A stretch of 64,000 nucleotides of DNA from Rhizobium sp. 18055 (lineage in GTDB: Bacteria > Pseudomonadota > Alphaproteobacteria > Rhizobiales > Rhizobiaceae), in contig NZ_CACSKD010000003.1 in the NCBI RefSeq assembly GCF_902706285.1, positions 452,350 through 516,349 of the forward strand, read 5' to 3'. Shown in pieces: positions 10,148 through 20,588 of this stretch. Every line of letters starts with the position of its first letter. Within the stretch, counting starts at the first letter, position 1. A program made the position numbers and the translations under genes. The notes beneath the pieces are model-generated. The model did not search any database. It worked only from the letters and a program-made list of their open reading frames with translations, and was not told the origin of the DNA.

Positions 10148-11218
10148 TTATGTCGGCGCGTTGACGCCTGCGTGAAGCTTTGGTGACGCAAGGCGATTAT
10201 CCGCCCTGACGAGCGCGATGACCCCGACACTCTGTCCGCGTCCCTTGACGGCATGGTGGCCGAGATCTTCCGCCGAAACATTGTCCGGCAGTTCGATCCG
10301 TTGGGCGAGATCGGTGGAAATCAGCACGGATCGGTTCAATGTCTTGCACAGCGATTCCAGACGGGACGCCGTGTTTATCGTGTCGCCGAAATAGGTGATC
10401 TTGTGGTGATCGATGCCGATTTCGGCGGTGATGATGCTGCCGCCATGCAGCGCTGCGCGCAGGCGCGGCACTTGGCCATAGGCTTCCAGCCAGTTTTCGG
10501 CATCGGCTTCGATGGCGCTGATAATGTCGAAGATGCAGTTCACGCAGCGCGCGAACTTTACGCCGCGTTGCAGCGGCCAGGTGATGATCGCAGCATCGCC
10601 GACATAGTCGTCGATCGTGCCCTTGTATTTCCGCACGGGCTCGGCAAAGGCGGCAAACAGCGAACTCAGCATCTGCTGTGCACGCAAGTCGCCATGCTTT
10701 TCCGCGAAGGCCGTCGAATCCACCAGGTCGATGAACAGGAAGACACGTTCCTCACTGACAGGCTTGCGATAGCGGCTGACGAGCATGCTCGTGAACACCT
10801 CTCGCCCGAGAAGTTCACGCACGCGAAGCACGAAGATCATCAGCGAGCACACGGCGAGCGCATAGACGAACGCGTTGAATGGCAGGATGACCACATCGAC
10901 CCATGAGTTCGGAATGATCACGCCGAGCCCCCAGAGCGACAGGCCGGCAACTGCGAAGCCGATGCTCATCAGGATTTCGTAGATGAACAGTTCTGCGAGA
11001 AAAAAGGTGAAGGTCGGCAGCGCTTCGATGCGCCTGTAAAGCCCGCGCAGCACCACCTTTCGCTCGAAGGCGATGATCGGCATGCCCATGCAAAGCGCGA
11101 AGATGGCACCGATGAACAGGCGGCTGTCCTCGAAGAACAGCACGTTATAGAGAACGCCGCTCCCGGCCATGACAAGCACGATCAGAAGCCAGTTCTGGAC
11201 CGGGGATACTTCTCTCAT
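10148..11218 (-). CDS. Membrane-anchored class III adenylate/guanylate cyclase
   Basis: 356 residues. Four to five hydrophobic segments (about residues 8-25, 33-50, 66-92, 100-125) anchor the protein, and the class III cyclase domain starts near residue 150 (RVFLFIDLVDSTAFAEKHG). The metal-binding aspartate is present in FIDLVDS, the second in DDYVGDAAIITW, and the transition-state Asn/Arg in GDTINTASRLE. All key catalytic residues are there, so it should be active, more likely as an adenylate cyclase. Rhizobiaceae carry many such enzymes with unassigned signals. It is transcribed toward the phytase-like gene but does not overlap it. Confidence 0.88.
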   Translation of the reverse strand: MREVSPVQNWLLIVLVMAGSGVLYNVLFFEDSRLFIGAIFALCMGMPIIAFERKVVLRGLYRRIEALPTFTFFLAELFIYEILMSIGFAVAGLSLWGLGVIIPNSWVDVVILPFNAFVYALAVCSLMIFVLRVRELLGREVFTSMLVSRYRKPVSEERVFLFIDLVDSTAFAEKHGDLRAQQMLSSLFAAFAEPVRKYKGTIDDYVGDAAIITWPLQRGVKFARCVNCIFDIISAIEADAENWLEAYGQVPRLRAALHGGSIITAEIGIDHHKITYFGDTINTASRLESLCKTLNRSVLISTDLAQRIELPDNVSAEDLGHHAVKGRGQSVGVIALVRADNRLASPKLHAGVNAPT

Positions 11219-11380
11219 GAGGCCCTTTTCGCTCAGAATCGGCCGATGTGCACTCCAGCGAATGTAGGGGTGCGCATGCCATTTCGAAAGGGATTAGATA
11301 TCCCTTACGAAAAAGATTTATGGGAGCGATAGGGCGCAGTTATGTTCTGAATTGGGCTGAGAGAAAAACTGGACGGGCTC

Positions 11381-12526
11381 TTACAGAGTGACCGTCTCAA
11401 CTTTCTTGCCGACGAAACGAAGTGCCACTTCGCCCTTGATCAGCTGCAGCGCCGGCTCACCGAACAGATCGCGACGCCAGCCGCGCAATGCGCCGACATC
11501 GGCATTCTCGCCTTCAGCAGCAATCTTGTCCAGATCTTCGCTGTTGGCGATCACCTTCGGTGCCACGCCATGCTTTTCCGATGTCAGCTTCAAAAGAACC
11601 TTGAGAAGCTCGGCTGCGGCAGCCGCACCCTCGGGCGTCGCATTCTGTCGAGGCGCATGCGGCATGTCTGCCTTCGGCAGCGCCAGCGCCACGTTGACGG
11701 CTTCGACGACGGCAGCACCGGCAGCCGAACGCTCCCAGCCCTTGGGGATGGTGCGCAGGCGCCCGAGCGCTTCGCCGTCTTTCGGCTGCTGCTGGGCGAT
11801 CTCGTAGATCGCATCATCCTTGATGACGCGCGAGCGCGGCACATTGCGGGAGCGCGCTTCACGCTCGCGCCAGGCCGCCACATATTTCAGAATGGCAAGC
11901 TCCTGCGGCTTGCGCAGGCGCATCTTCAACCGCTGCCAGGCGTCGTCGGGATGGATGTCGTAGGTTTCTTTGGCCTCGAGAACGTCCATCTCTTCGGACA
12001 GCCAGGAGGAACGATTTTCGCGTTCCAGCTCCGCCTTGAGGTAGAGATAGACGTCGCGCAGATGCGTCACGTCGGCCAGTGCATAGTCCAGTTGCTTTTC
12101 CGACAGCGGCCTGCGGCTCCAGTCGGTGAAGCGCGAGGACTTGTCGATCTGCACGCCCTTGGTGCGGCTGACCAGCTGGTCGTAGGAGACCGAATCGCCG
12201 AATCCGCAGACCATGGCGGCGACCTGCGTGTCGAAGATCGGGTGCGGAATAAGGCCGCCCCTGTTGTAGATGATTTCGATGTCCTGGCGCGCGGCGTGAA
12301 ACACCTTCAGCACGCTGGCATTGGCCATCAGCTCGAAGAAGGGTTTCATGTCGAGCCCCTTCGCCAGAGGATCGACAAGCACTTCCGTCGTCGGGCTGGC
12401 CATCTGGATCAAGCAAAGTTCCGGCCAGAACGTCGTCTCTCGGAGAAACTCGGTGTCGATGGTAATGAATTCTGACTTGGCCAGCTCAATGCAGGCCGCC
12501 TCTAAATCGGCGGTTGTTTCAATCAT
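11381..12526 (-). CDS. rnd: Ribonuclease D
   Basis: 381 residues, the usual length. The DEDDy 3'-5' exonuclease domain shows D24 and E26 in ITIDTEFLRE, D82 in HAARQDIEII, and Y148/D152 in DYALADVTHLRD, so all four metal ligands and the tyrosine are present. An HRDC domain follows at about residues 205-290. RNase D trims tRNA precursors and other structured RNA at the 3' end. The gene stands alone, 83 bases downstream of the multicopper oxidase stop-to-start gap on the same strand. Confidence 0.95.
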   Translation of the reverse strand: MIETTADLEAACIELAKSEFITIDTEFLRETTFWPELCLIQMASPTTEVLVDPLAKGLDMKPFFELMANASVLKVFHAARQDIEIIYNRGGLIPHPIFDTQVAAMVCGFGDSVSYDQLVSRTKGVQIDKSSRFTDWSRRPLSEKQLDYALADVTHLRDVYLYLKAELERENRSSWLSEEMDVLEAKETYDIHPDDAWQRLKMRLRKPQELAILKYVAAWREREARSRNVPRSRVIKDDAIYEIAQQQPKDGEALGRLRTIPKGWERSAAGAAVVEAVNVALALPKADMPHAPRQNATPEGAAAAAELLKVLLKLTSEKHGVAPKVIANSEDLDKIAAEGENADVGALRGWRRDLFGEPALQLIKGEVALRFVGKKVETVTL

Positions 12527-12609
12527 CTCAATTCATTCGCAGGATAGACATTGTTGAACCTTCCTTCTCCTTTCGGCCCAATATGTCAACTGCTGCGGCC
12601 CAAGAGCGG

Positions 12610-14001
12610 TCAAACAACCCTGACATAACTCGTCATGCCGGTCTTCTGATGCTCGATGATGTGGCAATGCAACAGCCAATCGCCGGGATTGTCGGCCACA
12701 AAGGCCAGCTGCACCTTCTCGTCGGGTTGCACCAGATAGGTGTCTGAAACAAACGGCAGCACGTCGCGTGTCGAGGAGGAGAGCACGGTAAAGCTCATGC
12801 CATGCAGGTGGATCGGATGCGTATGCGGCGTGACGTTCTCCAGCTGCAGGATGTAGCTCTTGCCGAGCTTGAGTTCCGCCAGCGGTGCCGTCGGATCCTG
12901 CGTGTCGCCGGGCCACGGCACCTTGTTGATTGCCCAGAAGCTATAGCCGAGCGTGCCGCAGATGCTGTCGACCGGCGCGCTTTCGGCCGTGGCGCTCAGC
13001 ACCACGGATATCTTTTCCGCCGAAGAGAGAACGGCCTTGGCGACAGGGTTTTCGCCCAGTGCGGCAAGGTCGCCGACATTGCGCTTCAGCGACGTGCCGA
13101 CCGAGCGCAGTCTGGCGATGGTTTTCGGTGTCGTGCCCCTGATATCCTCAAGCGTCGCCGTCGCCCCCTCGGTGTCGGGCATCCGAACGGCGAGATCGAG
13201 GCGCTGGCCAGGCCCGATCAGCAGCAGGTCGAGCGGGAACCGCTTCGGCACCGGGTTGCCGTCGATGGCAATCACCGTTGCCTCGGCGCCTTCCATCTTC
13301 AGCGAGAAGATGCGCGTCACGTCGGTCACTGCAATGCGCAGCCGGACAAGGCCGCCGGCCGGCGCGTCATATTGCGGTTCCTGGTGCCAGTTGGCCGTTC
13401 TGACCGTGCCGTAGGTGCCGGCCTTGGCGGCATCGCGCGGACGAAAGGCGGCAATGAACTGGCCGTCGCCACCAAGCCGCCAGTCGCGCAGGTTGAGCAC
13501 CACTTCGGAATCGAAGGTCGGATCGGCAGGGTCCTCGACCACGATCACCCCGGTCATGCCCTGACCCATCTGCGCCAGCGTGTTGCAGTGCGGGTGATAC
13601 CAGAAGGTGCCGGCATCGGGCGGGGAGAAGGCGTAATCGAAGCTGTCGCCGGTATAGACGTAAGGCTGCGTCATGAACGGCACGCCGTCCATCTTGTTGG
13701 GAATCCGCAAGCCGTGCCAGTGGATGGTGGTCGGCTCGTCAAGCGTGTTGGTCAGCCGCGCCGCATAGGGCTTGCCCTTGGTCATCCGGAGCACCGGCGG
13801 CATGCCGCCATCGTTCCACGTCATGATATCCTTGGTCACACCGGCATCGGTGAGCGTCGCCTGCGTTTTCAGCGCCTTCAGCACCTGTGGCTCAGGTGCC
13901 GCTTCCGCCATCCCGAACTTGCCGGCAATCCCGACCCCGATCCCGTAGGCACCGATGACGCCAGAGGCCTTCAGGAGATTGCGGCGGCTGAGGAGGGGCA
14001 T
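12610..14001 (-). CDS. Multicopper oxidase, Tat-exported (CumA/laccase-like)
   Basis: 463 residues in three cupredoxin domains. The N terminus SRRNLLKASGVIGAYG is a twin-arginine signal, which is expected because copper is inserted in the cytoplasm. All four copper motifs are visible: HWH at 94-96, WYHPH around 134-138, HTHPIHLHG at 393-401 and HCHIIEH at 445-451, so type 1, 2 and 3 sites should be complete. Such enzymes oxidise phenols, Cu(I) or Mn(II). A methionine-rich insert as in CueO is not seen, so a copper-tolerance role is not supported by sequence alone. Confidence 0.9.
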   Translation of the reverse strand: MPLLSRRNLLKASGVIGAYGIGVGIAGKFGMAEAAPEPQVLKALKTQATLTDAGVTKDIMTWNDGGMPPVLRMTKGKPYAARLTNTLDEPTTIHWHGLRIPNKMDGVPFMTQPYVYTGDSFDYAFSPPDAGTFWYHPHCNTLAQMGQGMTGVIVVEDPADPTFDSEVVLNLRDWRLGGDGQFIAAFRPRDAAKAGTYGTVRTANWHQEPQYDAPAGGLVRLRIAVTDVTRIFSLKMEGAEATVIAIDGNPVPKRFPLDLLLIGPGQRLDLAVRMPDTEGATATLEDIRGTTPKTIARLRSVGTSLKRNVGDLAALGENPVAKAVLSSAEKISVVLSATAESAPVDSICGTLGYSFWAINKVPWPGDTQDPTAPLAELKLGKSYILQLENVTPHTHPIHLHGMSFTVLSSSTRDVLPFVSDTYLVQPDEKVQLAFVADNPGDWLLHCHIIEHQKTGMTSYVRVV

Positions 14002-14159
14002 GGCAGGGCTCCGGTATGACGATATTGTTCTTCTTTAAAGTTGACCGATAACTTCAGCAATATGCGACGAGCAGCCAAACTGCCGCACGGCCCACCGGGT
14101 GATAAGGTTGTGATGCCGCCGAAAACCGCGTTCAAAGCGTGTGCAGCTTGTGCCAAGCC

Positions 14160-14188
14160 TTGACAAATCAGGCCGTCCATGCGCTTTT
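14160..14188 (+). promoter_or_regulatory. Possible -35 region for aspS
   Basis: A consensus TTGACA occurs at 14160-14165 in the divergent spacer between the multicopper oxidase and aspS, about 100 bases before the aspS start. The hexamer expected 17 bases further is a poor match to a -10, so this is a weak call. Confidence 0.3.
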
Positions 14189-14269
14189 CCGCCCGATTTT
14201 CTTGTCGGCGCGAGAGAGCCTTTTGAGCCCCTGCTGCCGTCTTTAAGCCAAATATCGGGAATTGAGATG

Positions 14270-16060
14270 ATGCATCGTTACCGCAGCCACACATGTGCAG
14301 CCCTCCGCAAGTCGGATGTCGGCGCGAATGTCCGGATTTCCGGCTGGGTTCACCGTGTTCGCGACCATGGCGGCGTGCTGTTCATCGACCTTCGCGACCA
14401 TTACGGCATCACCCAGGTCGTTGCCGATCCGGATAGCCCGGCTTTCAAGCAGGCCGAAGTCGTCCGCGGCGAATGGGTCATCCGCATCGATGGCCTGGTG
14501 AAGGCCCGCACCGACGACACCGTCAACAAGACGATGGCGACAGGCGAGATCGAGCTCTACGCGCAGGAGATCGAAGTTCTCTCCGCCGCCAAGGAACTGC
14601 CGCTTCCCGTCTTCGGCGAGCCTGATTATCCCGAAGACGTGCGCCTGAAGTACCGCTTCCTCGATCTGCGCCGCGAAACGCTGCACAAGAACATCGTCAA
14701 GCGCACCCAGGTCATCTCCTCGATGCGCCGCGAGATGAGCAATGTCGGCTTCACCGAATACTCGACCCCGATCCTGACGGCCTCGTCGCCGGAAGGCGCG
14801 CGCGACTTCCTGGTGCCGTCGCGTATCCATCCCGGCACCTTCTACGCGCTGCCGCAGGCGCCGCAGCAGTACAAGCAGCTGCTGATGGTGGCCGGTTTCG
14901 ACCGCTATTTCCAGATCGCCCCTTGCTTCCGCGATGAAGACCCGCGCGCCGACCGTCTGCCGGGTGAATTCTATCAGCTCGACCTCGAAATGAGCTTCGT
15001 CGAGCAGGAAGACATCTGGAACACGATGGGCCCGATGATGACCTCGATCTTCGAGGAATTCGCCGAAGGCAAGCCTGTTACCAAGGAATGGCCGCGCATC
15101 CCTTACGACGAAGCGATCCGCAAGTACGGCTCCGACAAGCCCGATCTGCGCAACCCGATCGTCATGGAAGCCGTCACCGACCACTTCGCCGGCTCCGGCT
15201 TCAAGGTGTTCGCAGGCATGATCGCCTCGAACCCGAAGGTCGAGATCTGGGCGATCCCGGCCAAGACCGGCGGCTCCAGAGCATTCTGCGACCGCATGAA
15301 CGCCTGGGCGCAGAGCCAGGGCCAGCCGGGCCTCGGCTACATCTTCTGGAAGGAAGAGGACGGCAAGGTTGTCGGCTCCGGCCCGCTCGCCAAGAACATC
15401 GGCGAAGAGCGCACCGATGCGATCCGCACCCAGCTCGGCCTGGACGCGGGCGATGCCTGCTTCTTCGTCGCTGGCGAGCCGTCGAAGTTCTACAAGTTCG
15501 CAGGCGAAGCCCGTAACCGCGCTGCCGACGAACTGAACCTGATCGACCGCGACCGCTTCGAGCTGTGCTGGATCGTCGACTTTCCGTTCTTCGAATGGAG
15601 CGAAGAAGAAAAGAAGGTCGATTTCGCCCACAACCCGTTCTCGATGCCGCAGGGTGGCCTCGATGCGCTGCTGAACCAGGATCCGCTGACGATCAAGGCC
15701 TACCAGTACGACGCAGTCTGCAACGGCTTCGAGATCGCCTCGGGCTCGATCCGTAACCAGTCGCCGGAAACCATGGTTGCGGCCTTCGAAAAGGTCGGCC
15801 TCAGCCAGCAGGACGTGGAAGATCGCTTCGGCGGCCTCTACCGCGCCTTCCAGTATGGCGCCCCGCCGCACGGTGGTGCAGCCTTCGGTATCGACCGCAT
15901 CGTCATGCTGCTGGTCGGCGCCAAGAACCTGCGCGAAATCTCGCTGTTCCCGATGAACCAGCAGGCACAGGACCTCCTGATGGGCGCCCCGTCACCAGCC
16001 ATGCCGGCGCAGCTGCGCGAACTGTCGCTCCGCCCGATCCCGCCGGTCAAGAAGGACTGA
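14270..16060 (+). CDS. aspS: Aspartyl-tRNA synthetase (probably the non-discriminating, GatCAB-dependent type)
   Basis: 596-residue bacterial class IIb synthetase. The N-terminal OB-fold anticodon-binding domain spans about residues 1-105 ([20 protein letters not shown]). The catalytic core shows motif 2 [19 protein letters not shown] (about 220-238), a GAD insertion (about 300-410) and motif 3 [13 protein letters not shown] (about 540-552). The start is an ATGATG pair; the second was used because the family begins [13 protein letters not shown]. Alphaproteobacteria usually lack a separate AsnRS, so this enzyme likely also charges tRNA-Asn for amidation; that is family knowledge, not visible here. 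Confidence 0.95.
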   Translation: MHRYRSHTCAALRKSDVGANVRISGWVHRVRDHGGVLFIDLRDHYGITQVVADPDSPAFKQAEVVRGEWVIRIDGLVKARTDDTVNKTMATGEIELYAQEIEVLSAAKELPLPVFGEPDYPEDVRLKYRFLDLRRETLHKNIVKRTQVISSMRREMSNVGFTEYSTPILTASSPEGARDFLVPSRIHPGTFYALPQAPQQYKQLLMVAGFDRYFQIAPCFRDEDPRADRLPGEFYQLDLEMSFVEQEDIWNTMGPMMTSIFEEFAEGKPVTKEWPRIPYDEAIRKYGSDKPDLRNPIVMEAVTDHFAGSGFKVFAGMIASNPKVEIWAIPAKTGGSRAFCDRMNAWAQSQGQPGLGYIFWKEEDGKVVGSGPLAKNIGEERTDAIRTQLGLDAGDACFFVAGEPSKFYKFAGEARNRAADELNLIDRDRFELCWIVDFPFFEWSEEEKKVDFAHNPFSMPQGGLDALLNQDPLTIKAYQYDAVCNGFEIASGSIRNQSPETMVAAFEKVGLSQQDVEDRFGGLYRAFQYGAPPHGGAAFGIDRIVMLLVGAKNLREISLFPMNQQAQDLLMGAPSPAMPAQLRELSLRPIPPVKKD

Positions 16061-16080
16061 GCGAGAAACGCTTGAATGAT

Positions 16081-16107
16081 AAAGCCCGGCGCGATGCCGG
16101 GCTTTTT
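16081..16107 (+). terminator. aspS terminator
   Basis: AAAGCCCGGC (16081-16090) pairs with GCCGGGCTTT (16096-16105) around GCGAT and is followed by a run of Ts. It starts 20 bases after the aspS stop codon and is a textbook intrinsic terminator. Confidence 0.92.
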
Positions 16108-16197
16108 TAGTTTCAGGACGATGCGTCTTAGACGTTTCGCGGATCGTGTTGCTGGTCATCGAGATCAAGTATGTGATGCGCCTGCACATCAAACAAC

Positions 16198-16231
16198 AAA
16201 AAGCCCGGCGAGCCATGCGCGCCGGGCTTTT
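16198..16231 (-). terminator. Terminator of the minus-strand gene at 16252
   Basis: AAAAGCCCGGCG and CGCCGGGCTTTT form a 12-bp stem 20 bases beyond the minus-strand stop codon, with a T run on the minus strand. The stem sequence is very like that of the aspS terminator 100 bases away. Nothing else is seen between them. Confidence 0.88.
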
Positions 16232-16251
16232 CGCAAATCTGCTGCCAGATA

Positions 16252-17439
16252 TCAGTCGTTGGCCGAAACCTTGACGCCGAGAACCTGCGGCAGCGTGTTC
16301 GGTGCGCCCATGGCGGCGCCCATGATCATCGGGAACGGCACCGGCTTTGCAGGCGCGGCATTGACCGTCAGGCTCTTCGGATCGTCGAGGAAGGTGCTGA
16401 CAGCGGCGGCAAGGGCGTTCTGCAGCTCGGGAATGTTGAGCTGTGCCAGCATGATCGGCGCCATCGCCTTCAGCGAATCCGCCATCTGCTTGCCTGACAT
16501 GCCCTGCTGGCTGCCGACGTAGTCAAGCGCGCGCTTGGTGATCGACGCGTCGTCGAAGCGGATCTGCGCGCTTTCGAACGACAGCTGCTGCAACAGGCCG
16601 AGCATCGACAGGCCGAATGCCTGCTGTGCCTCTTCCTTGTTCTGGTTGGCTTCCGCCTGCTTGGCGGCTTCCTGCAGCGACTTCATGAACGGCATCGTAT
16701 AGCCGTTGATCTTGAAGGCGAGGTTGAGCTTGCCGACATTGCTGAAGTCGAAGGCGAACTCGGAAACGTCGATCGTGCCAGGCGCCAGGTCCCAGGTACC
16801 CTTCATGGTGATGTCGCCGTTGACCTGCTGCAGGGCGAGTTTTTCGATCGCTTCCTTGCTCTGCGGGTCGGTTGCCTTGCTGAGATCGGCCTTGAGGCTC
16901 TTGAAGGCGCCATCGAAGTCGAAGCCGGATTCGTCTTCGCGCAGCGTCAGGTTGACGTCGCTGCCACCAAGCGAAAACACTTCCGCGCCATCCTTGACCA
17001 CCTTCAGCGGGCCGCTGTGGGCGCTCTCGTAGAGCATCATCGAATCGAGGCCGTCACCCGTCGGATTGGCCGGGATCGAAATGCCGCCGAGCGTCAGGTC
17101 GGTGACCGTAAGCGTCGCGCCGTCGCTGGTGGTGTTGATATCGGGGAACGCCGCTTCCTCGATGTAGTAACCGCCGTCATCGTCTTCCTCGACGCCGGTC
17201 AGCGTGATCTCGCCGATCGGCAGCGCCGTGCCGCTGTTCGGCTTGAAGCTTGCCTTTTTCAGCGTCACCGTCGTGCCATCGACATCGACGCCATCGGCCG
17301 CGATCGTGCCGCCCTGCAGCGTGTATGCGGCGTTCAGCTTCTTCAGCAAATCCTGCCCGTCGAGTGCGAAAGCGGAGCCGGCAAGCGAAAGGAAAGCCAC
17401 GCCCGAAAGCATGAGCCGCGTCGTCCGGTAAAATGTCAT
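16252..17439 (-). CDS. Exported protein of unknown function
   Basis: 395 residues. A signal peptide is clear (RTTRLMLSGVAFLSLAGSAFA, cleavage before LDGQ). The mature part begins with a repeated beta pattern (GGTIAADGVDVDGTTVTLKK, then ITLTGVEEDDDGGYYIEE, then LTVTDLTLGGISIP) and ends with an Ala/Leu-rich helical region (about residues 255-345). There are no cysteines or catalytic motifs I recognise. The overall look, alternating short beta segments plus a periplasmic address, recalls AsmA/DUF945-like envelope proteins, but I cannot assign a family. It is a single gene with its own terminator, convergent with aspS and divergent from parC. Confidence 0.8.
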   Translation of the reverse strand: MTFYRTTRLMLSGVAFLSLAGSAFALDGQDLLKKLNAAYTLQGGTIAADGVDVDGTTVTLKKASFKPNSGTALPIGEITLTGVEEDDDGGYYIEEAAFPDINTTSDGATLTVTDLTLGGISIPANPTGDGLDSMMLYESAHSGPLKVVKDGAEVFSLGGSDVNLTLREDESGFDFDGAFKSLKADLSKATDPQSKEAIEKLALQQVNGDITMKGTWDLAPGTIDVSEFAFDFSNVGKLNLAFKINGYTMPFMKSLQEAAKQAEANQNKEEAQQAFGLSMLGLLQQLSFESAQIRFDDASITKRALDYVGSQQGMSGKQMADSLKAMAPIMLAQLNIPELQNALAAAVSTFLDDPKSLTVNAAPAKPVPFPMIMGAAMGAPNTLPQVLGVKVSAND

Positions 17440-17664
17440 GGGTGTTCCTCTGGTCCCGAAGTGCAGTTGGCCGTCAATCTACTGTGGATCGATGCCGGTT
17501 TATATTTCGCGTTTTCTAAAATTAAGTTGATGGGATAAGCAAACAAAGTCCAAATTCGGGCAGAAAGGTTTTAGCGGTTGTTTTCTTTCTGTTCGAAGAC
17601 TTCATCCACAGCCGCAATGCCCGGATTCCTTGCTCACATCAACCATCTCGGTTAGTCAGGAGGC

Positions 17665-19923
17665 ATGGGACAAGAGATTTTGCCGCCGTCTGGCGGAGAC
17701 GATGACAGCATTCTGCCGGTCGACCTCAAGGCCGCGCTCGAAGAGCGCTACCTTGCCTATGCGCTGTCGACCATCATGCACCGGGCGCTGCCGGATGTTC
17801 GCGACGGCCTGAAGCCGGTCCACCGCCGCATCATTCACGCGATGAGCGAGATGGGCATTCGCTCCAACTCCTCGTTCAAGAAATGCGCCCGTATCGTCGG
17901 CGACGTCATCGGTAAGTTCCACCCGCACGGCGACCAGTCGGTCTATGATGCGCTGGTGCGTCTCGCCCAGGATTTCTCGCAGCGCTACCCTATCGTCGAT
18001 GGCCAGGGCAACTTCGGCAACATCGATGGCGACAGCGCCGCTGCCTATCGTTATACCGAAGCGCGCATGACCGAGGTGGCCTCGCTGCTGCTCGAAGGCA
18101 TCGATCAGGACGCCGTCGATTTCCGCGCGACCTATAACGAGGAAGACCAGGAGCCGGTCGTCCTTCCGGGCGCCTTCCCGAACCTGCTCGCCAACGGCTC
18201 CTCCGGCATCGCCGTCGGCATGGCGACCTCCATTCCGTCCCACAATGCCCACGAGCTCTGCGATGCGGCCCTGCACCTGATCAAGCATCCGGATGCAACC
18301 GTCGAGACGCTGGTGGAATCCTTCATTCCCGGTCCCGACTTCCCGACCGGCGGCATCATCATCGATGATCGCAAGAGCATCATCGAGGCCTACAAGACCG
18401 GCCGCGGCGGCTTCCGCACCCGCGCCAAGTGGCAGATCGAGGATCTCGGCCGCGGCGGCTATCAGATCATCGTCACCGAAATTCCCTTCCAGGTGCAGAA
18501 GTCCAGGCTGATCGAAAAGATCGCCGAACTGCTGATCGCCCGCAAACTGCCGCTGCTGGAAGATATCCGCGACGAGTCGGCCGAAGATGTCCGCGTCGTG
18601 CTGGTGCCGAAGAACCGCACCGTCGATCCGACCATCCTGATGGAATCGATGTTCAAGCTGACCGAGCTGGAAAGCCGCTTCCCGCTGAACATGAACGTTC
18701 TGTCCATGGGCCGCATCCCGCGCGTCATGGCGCTGAACGAAGTGCTCAAGGAGTGGCTGGACCATCTTCGCGAAGTGCTGCAGCGTCGCTCGCGCTTCCG
18801 CCTTGCCGCGATCGACCGTCGCCTCGAAATCCTCGGCGGCCTCTTGGTCGCCTACCTCAATATCGACGAGGTGATCCGCATCATCCGCGAGGAGGACGAG
18901 CCGAAGCCGGTGATGGTCGCCCGCTGGTCGCTGACCGAGCTTCAGGTCGAATCCATTCTCAACATGCGCCTGCGCTCCTTGCGCAAGCTCGAAGAGTTCG
19001 AGATTCGCACCGAGTTCGACGCCCTGACCAAGGAAAAGGGCGAGATCGAAGCACTGCTCGCCTCCGACGACAAGCAGTGGCAGACCGTCGCCTGGGAAAT
19101 CGGCGAGGTGAAGAAGAAATTCGCCAAGGCAACGGAACTCGGACGCCGCCGCACGCAGTTCGCCGAAGCGCCCGATGCGGACGAAGAAGCGATCCAGCAG
19201 GCGATGATCGAGAAGGAGCCGATCACCGTCGTCGTCTCCGAAAAGGGCTGGATACGCGCTCTGAAGGGCCACATTTCCGACACCGCGACGCTGACCTTCA
19301 AGGAAGGCGACGCGTTGAGGATCGCGTTCCCGGCGCAGACAACAGACAAGATCCTGCTGCTGACCACAGGTGGCAAGGCGTTCACGCTCGGCGGCGACAA
19401 GCTTCCCGGCGGTCGTGGCCACGGCGAGCCGCTCCGCATCATGGTCGATATGGACAATGATCAGGACGTCCTGACCGCCTTCGTCCACGATCCGCAGCGC
19501 AAGCAGATGATCGTCTCGACGGCCGGCAATGGTTTCATCGTCAACGAAGCCGACATGATCGCCAATACCCGCAAGGGCAAGCAGATCATGAACGTCTCGA
19601 TGCCTGACGAGACCAAGATGCTGGTCCGCGTCACCGGCGATCACGTCGCTGTCGTTGGCGAAAACCGCAAGCTGCTGGTATTCGCGCTGGACCAGGTGCC
19701 TGAAATGTCGCGCGGCAAGGGCGTTCGCCTGCAGCGCTACAAGGATGGCGGCATCTCGGATGTGCGCTGCTTTGCGATCGCCGATGGCCTTGTATGGGAA
19801 GACAGCGCCGGCCGCACCTTCACCAAGAACAAGGACGAGCTTGCCGAATGGCTGGCCGACCGCGCTTCTGCCGGACGTACCGTTCCCAAGGGCTTCCCGC
19901 GCAGCGGCAAGTTCGCCGGCTGA
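17665..19923 (+). CDS. parC: DNA topoisomerase IV subunit A
   Basis: 752 residues. The winged-helix/breakage-reunion domain shows the catalytic tyrosine Y130 in AYRYTEARM, and the quinolone-region segment [13 protein letters not shown] at about 95-107. A C-terminal pinwheel domain runs from about residue 510 to 740 with several degenerate blades ([40 protein letters not shown]). That blade pattern, rather than a strict GyrA-box series, and the length near 750 favour ParC over GyrA. It decatenates sister chromosomes with ParE. A strong AGGAGG lies just before the ATG. Confidence 0.93.
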   Translation: MGQEILPPSGGDDDSILPVDLKAALEERYLAYALSTIMHRALPDVRDGLKPVHRRIIHAMSEMGIRSNSSFKKCARIVGDVIGKFHPHGDQSVYDALVRLAQDFSQRYPIVDGQGNFGNIDGDSAAAYRYTEARMTEVASLLLEGIDQDAVDFRATYNEEDQEPVVLPGAFPNLLANGSSGIAVGMATSIPSHNAHELCDAALHLIKHPDATVETLVESFIPGPDFPTGGIIIDDRKSIIEAYKTGRGGFRTRAKWQIEDLGRGGYQIIVTEIPFQVQKSRLIEKIAELLIARKLPLLEDIRDESAEDVRVVLVPKNRTVDPTILMESMFKLTELESRFPLNMNVLSMGRIPRVMALNEVLKEWLDHLREVLQRRSRFRLAAIDRRLEILGGLLVAYLNIDEVIRIIREEDEPKPVMVARWSLTELQVESILNMRLRSLRKLEEFEIRTEFDALTKEKGEIEALLASDDKQWQTVAWEIGEVKKKFAKATELGRRRTQFAEAPDADEEAIQQAMIEKEPITVVVSEKGWIRALKGHISDTATLTFKEGDALRIAFPAQTTDKILLLTTGGKAFTLGGDKLPGGRGHGEPLRIMVDMDNDQDVLTAFVHDPQRKQMIVSTAGNGFIVNEADMIANTRKGKQIMNVSMPDETKMLVRVTGDHVAVVGENRKLLVFALDQVPEMSRGKGVRLQRYKDGGISDVRCFAIADGLVWEDSAGRTFTKNKDELAEWLADRASAGRTVPKGFPRSGKFAG

Positions 19924-19934
19924 AATATATCAGC

Positions 19935-19965
19935 GTCCCGCTCTTGGCGAGCGGGACAATTCCTC
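19935..19965 (+). terminator. parC terminator
   Basis: GTCCCGCTC (19935-19943) pairs with GAGCGGGAC (19949-19957) around a 5-base loop, 11 bases after the parC stop, followed by AATTCCTCTAATTT. The T tract is interrupted, so termination may be partial. Confidence 0.6.
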
Positions 19966-20075
19966 TAATTTGTTCCGTAATCACAACATGGACAAACATC
20001 ATTCCGCAGGCGGACGGAATGATCGTATATGGCGCCTTCGTGCGAGGCGGCATGTCCGATCACGGAGGAATTTTG

Positions 20076-20588
20076 ATGAGTGCCTGCAAGACCATCACCT
20101 TGAATGTAGCCCATACCTACCATGCCTCGCCTTGCGAGGTGTATGATGCTTGGCTCAATCCCGAGATCGCCAGGCGCTTCCTGTTCGCCACAGACGATGG
20201 CCGCGTCATTCGCGCCGATATCGAACCGCGTGTGGGCGGCCATTTCCTCGTCATAGATCGCCGCGCCACCGGCGACGCGGTCCACTACGGCGTCTTTCTC
20301 GAAATGCGACGACCGAGGTTGATGGTATTCTCGTTCTCGGTTGCCGAGCACGACCACAATGCCGATCGCATCCGCGTCGAGATCGAGCCGCTGGGCGAGG
20401 GGACGCGATTGACGCTGTCACACGAAATGTGTGCGGAGTGGTCGGCGTTCGAGGAGCAGAGCCGTCAGGGCTGGGCCCATGTACTGAATGGCCTCGAACG
20501 CGAACTGGAAGCCATGCACACGGTCAGTGTGCCGGAACTTGTTGCAGCGCAGGCCGCGTCCGAGCCATCCAAAGCGAGTGCGCCATAA
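20076..20588 (+). CDS. SRPBCC (AHSA1/START-like) domain protein
   Basis: 170 residues forming one helix-grip domain. Typical sequence points are the first strand and helix (TYHASPCEVYDAWLNPEIAR), a central VGGHFLVIDRR strand pair, and the C-terminal helix QSRQGWAHVLNGLERELEA. These proteins bind hydrophobic ligands or act as stress-linked chaperones; the ligand is unknown. The start was set at the ATG behind a perfect GGAGGAA (20063-20069), not at upstream frame-compatible codons. Its 3' end overlaps the end of the convergent EamA gene by 65 bases. Confidence 0.85.
   Translation: MSACKTITLNVAHTYHASPCEVYDAWLNPEIARRFLFATDDGRVIRADIEPRVGGHFLVIDRRATGDAVHYGVFLEMRRPRLMVFSFSVAEHDHNADRIRVEIEPLGEGTRLTLSHEMCAEWSAFEEQSRQGWAHVLNGLERELEAMHTVSVPELVAAQAASEPSKASAP

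Noticed and set aside
17656..19644. Very long open frame (662 codons) antisense to parC
   Set aside because: It mirrors parC codon by codon, as expected for GC-rich codon bias; it has no ribosome binding site and no protein-like pattern. Similar mirror frames opposite aspS (14243-15871), rne (54299-56077), mrcA (58333-60231), ppk (4783-6000) and the AI-2E permease (2998-4278) were rejected for the same reason.
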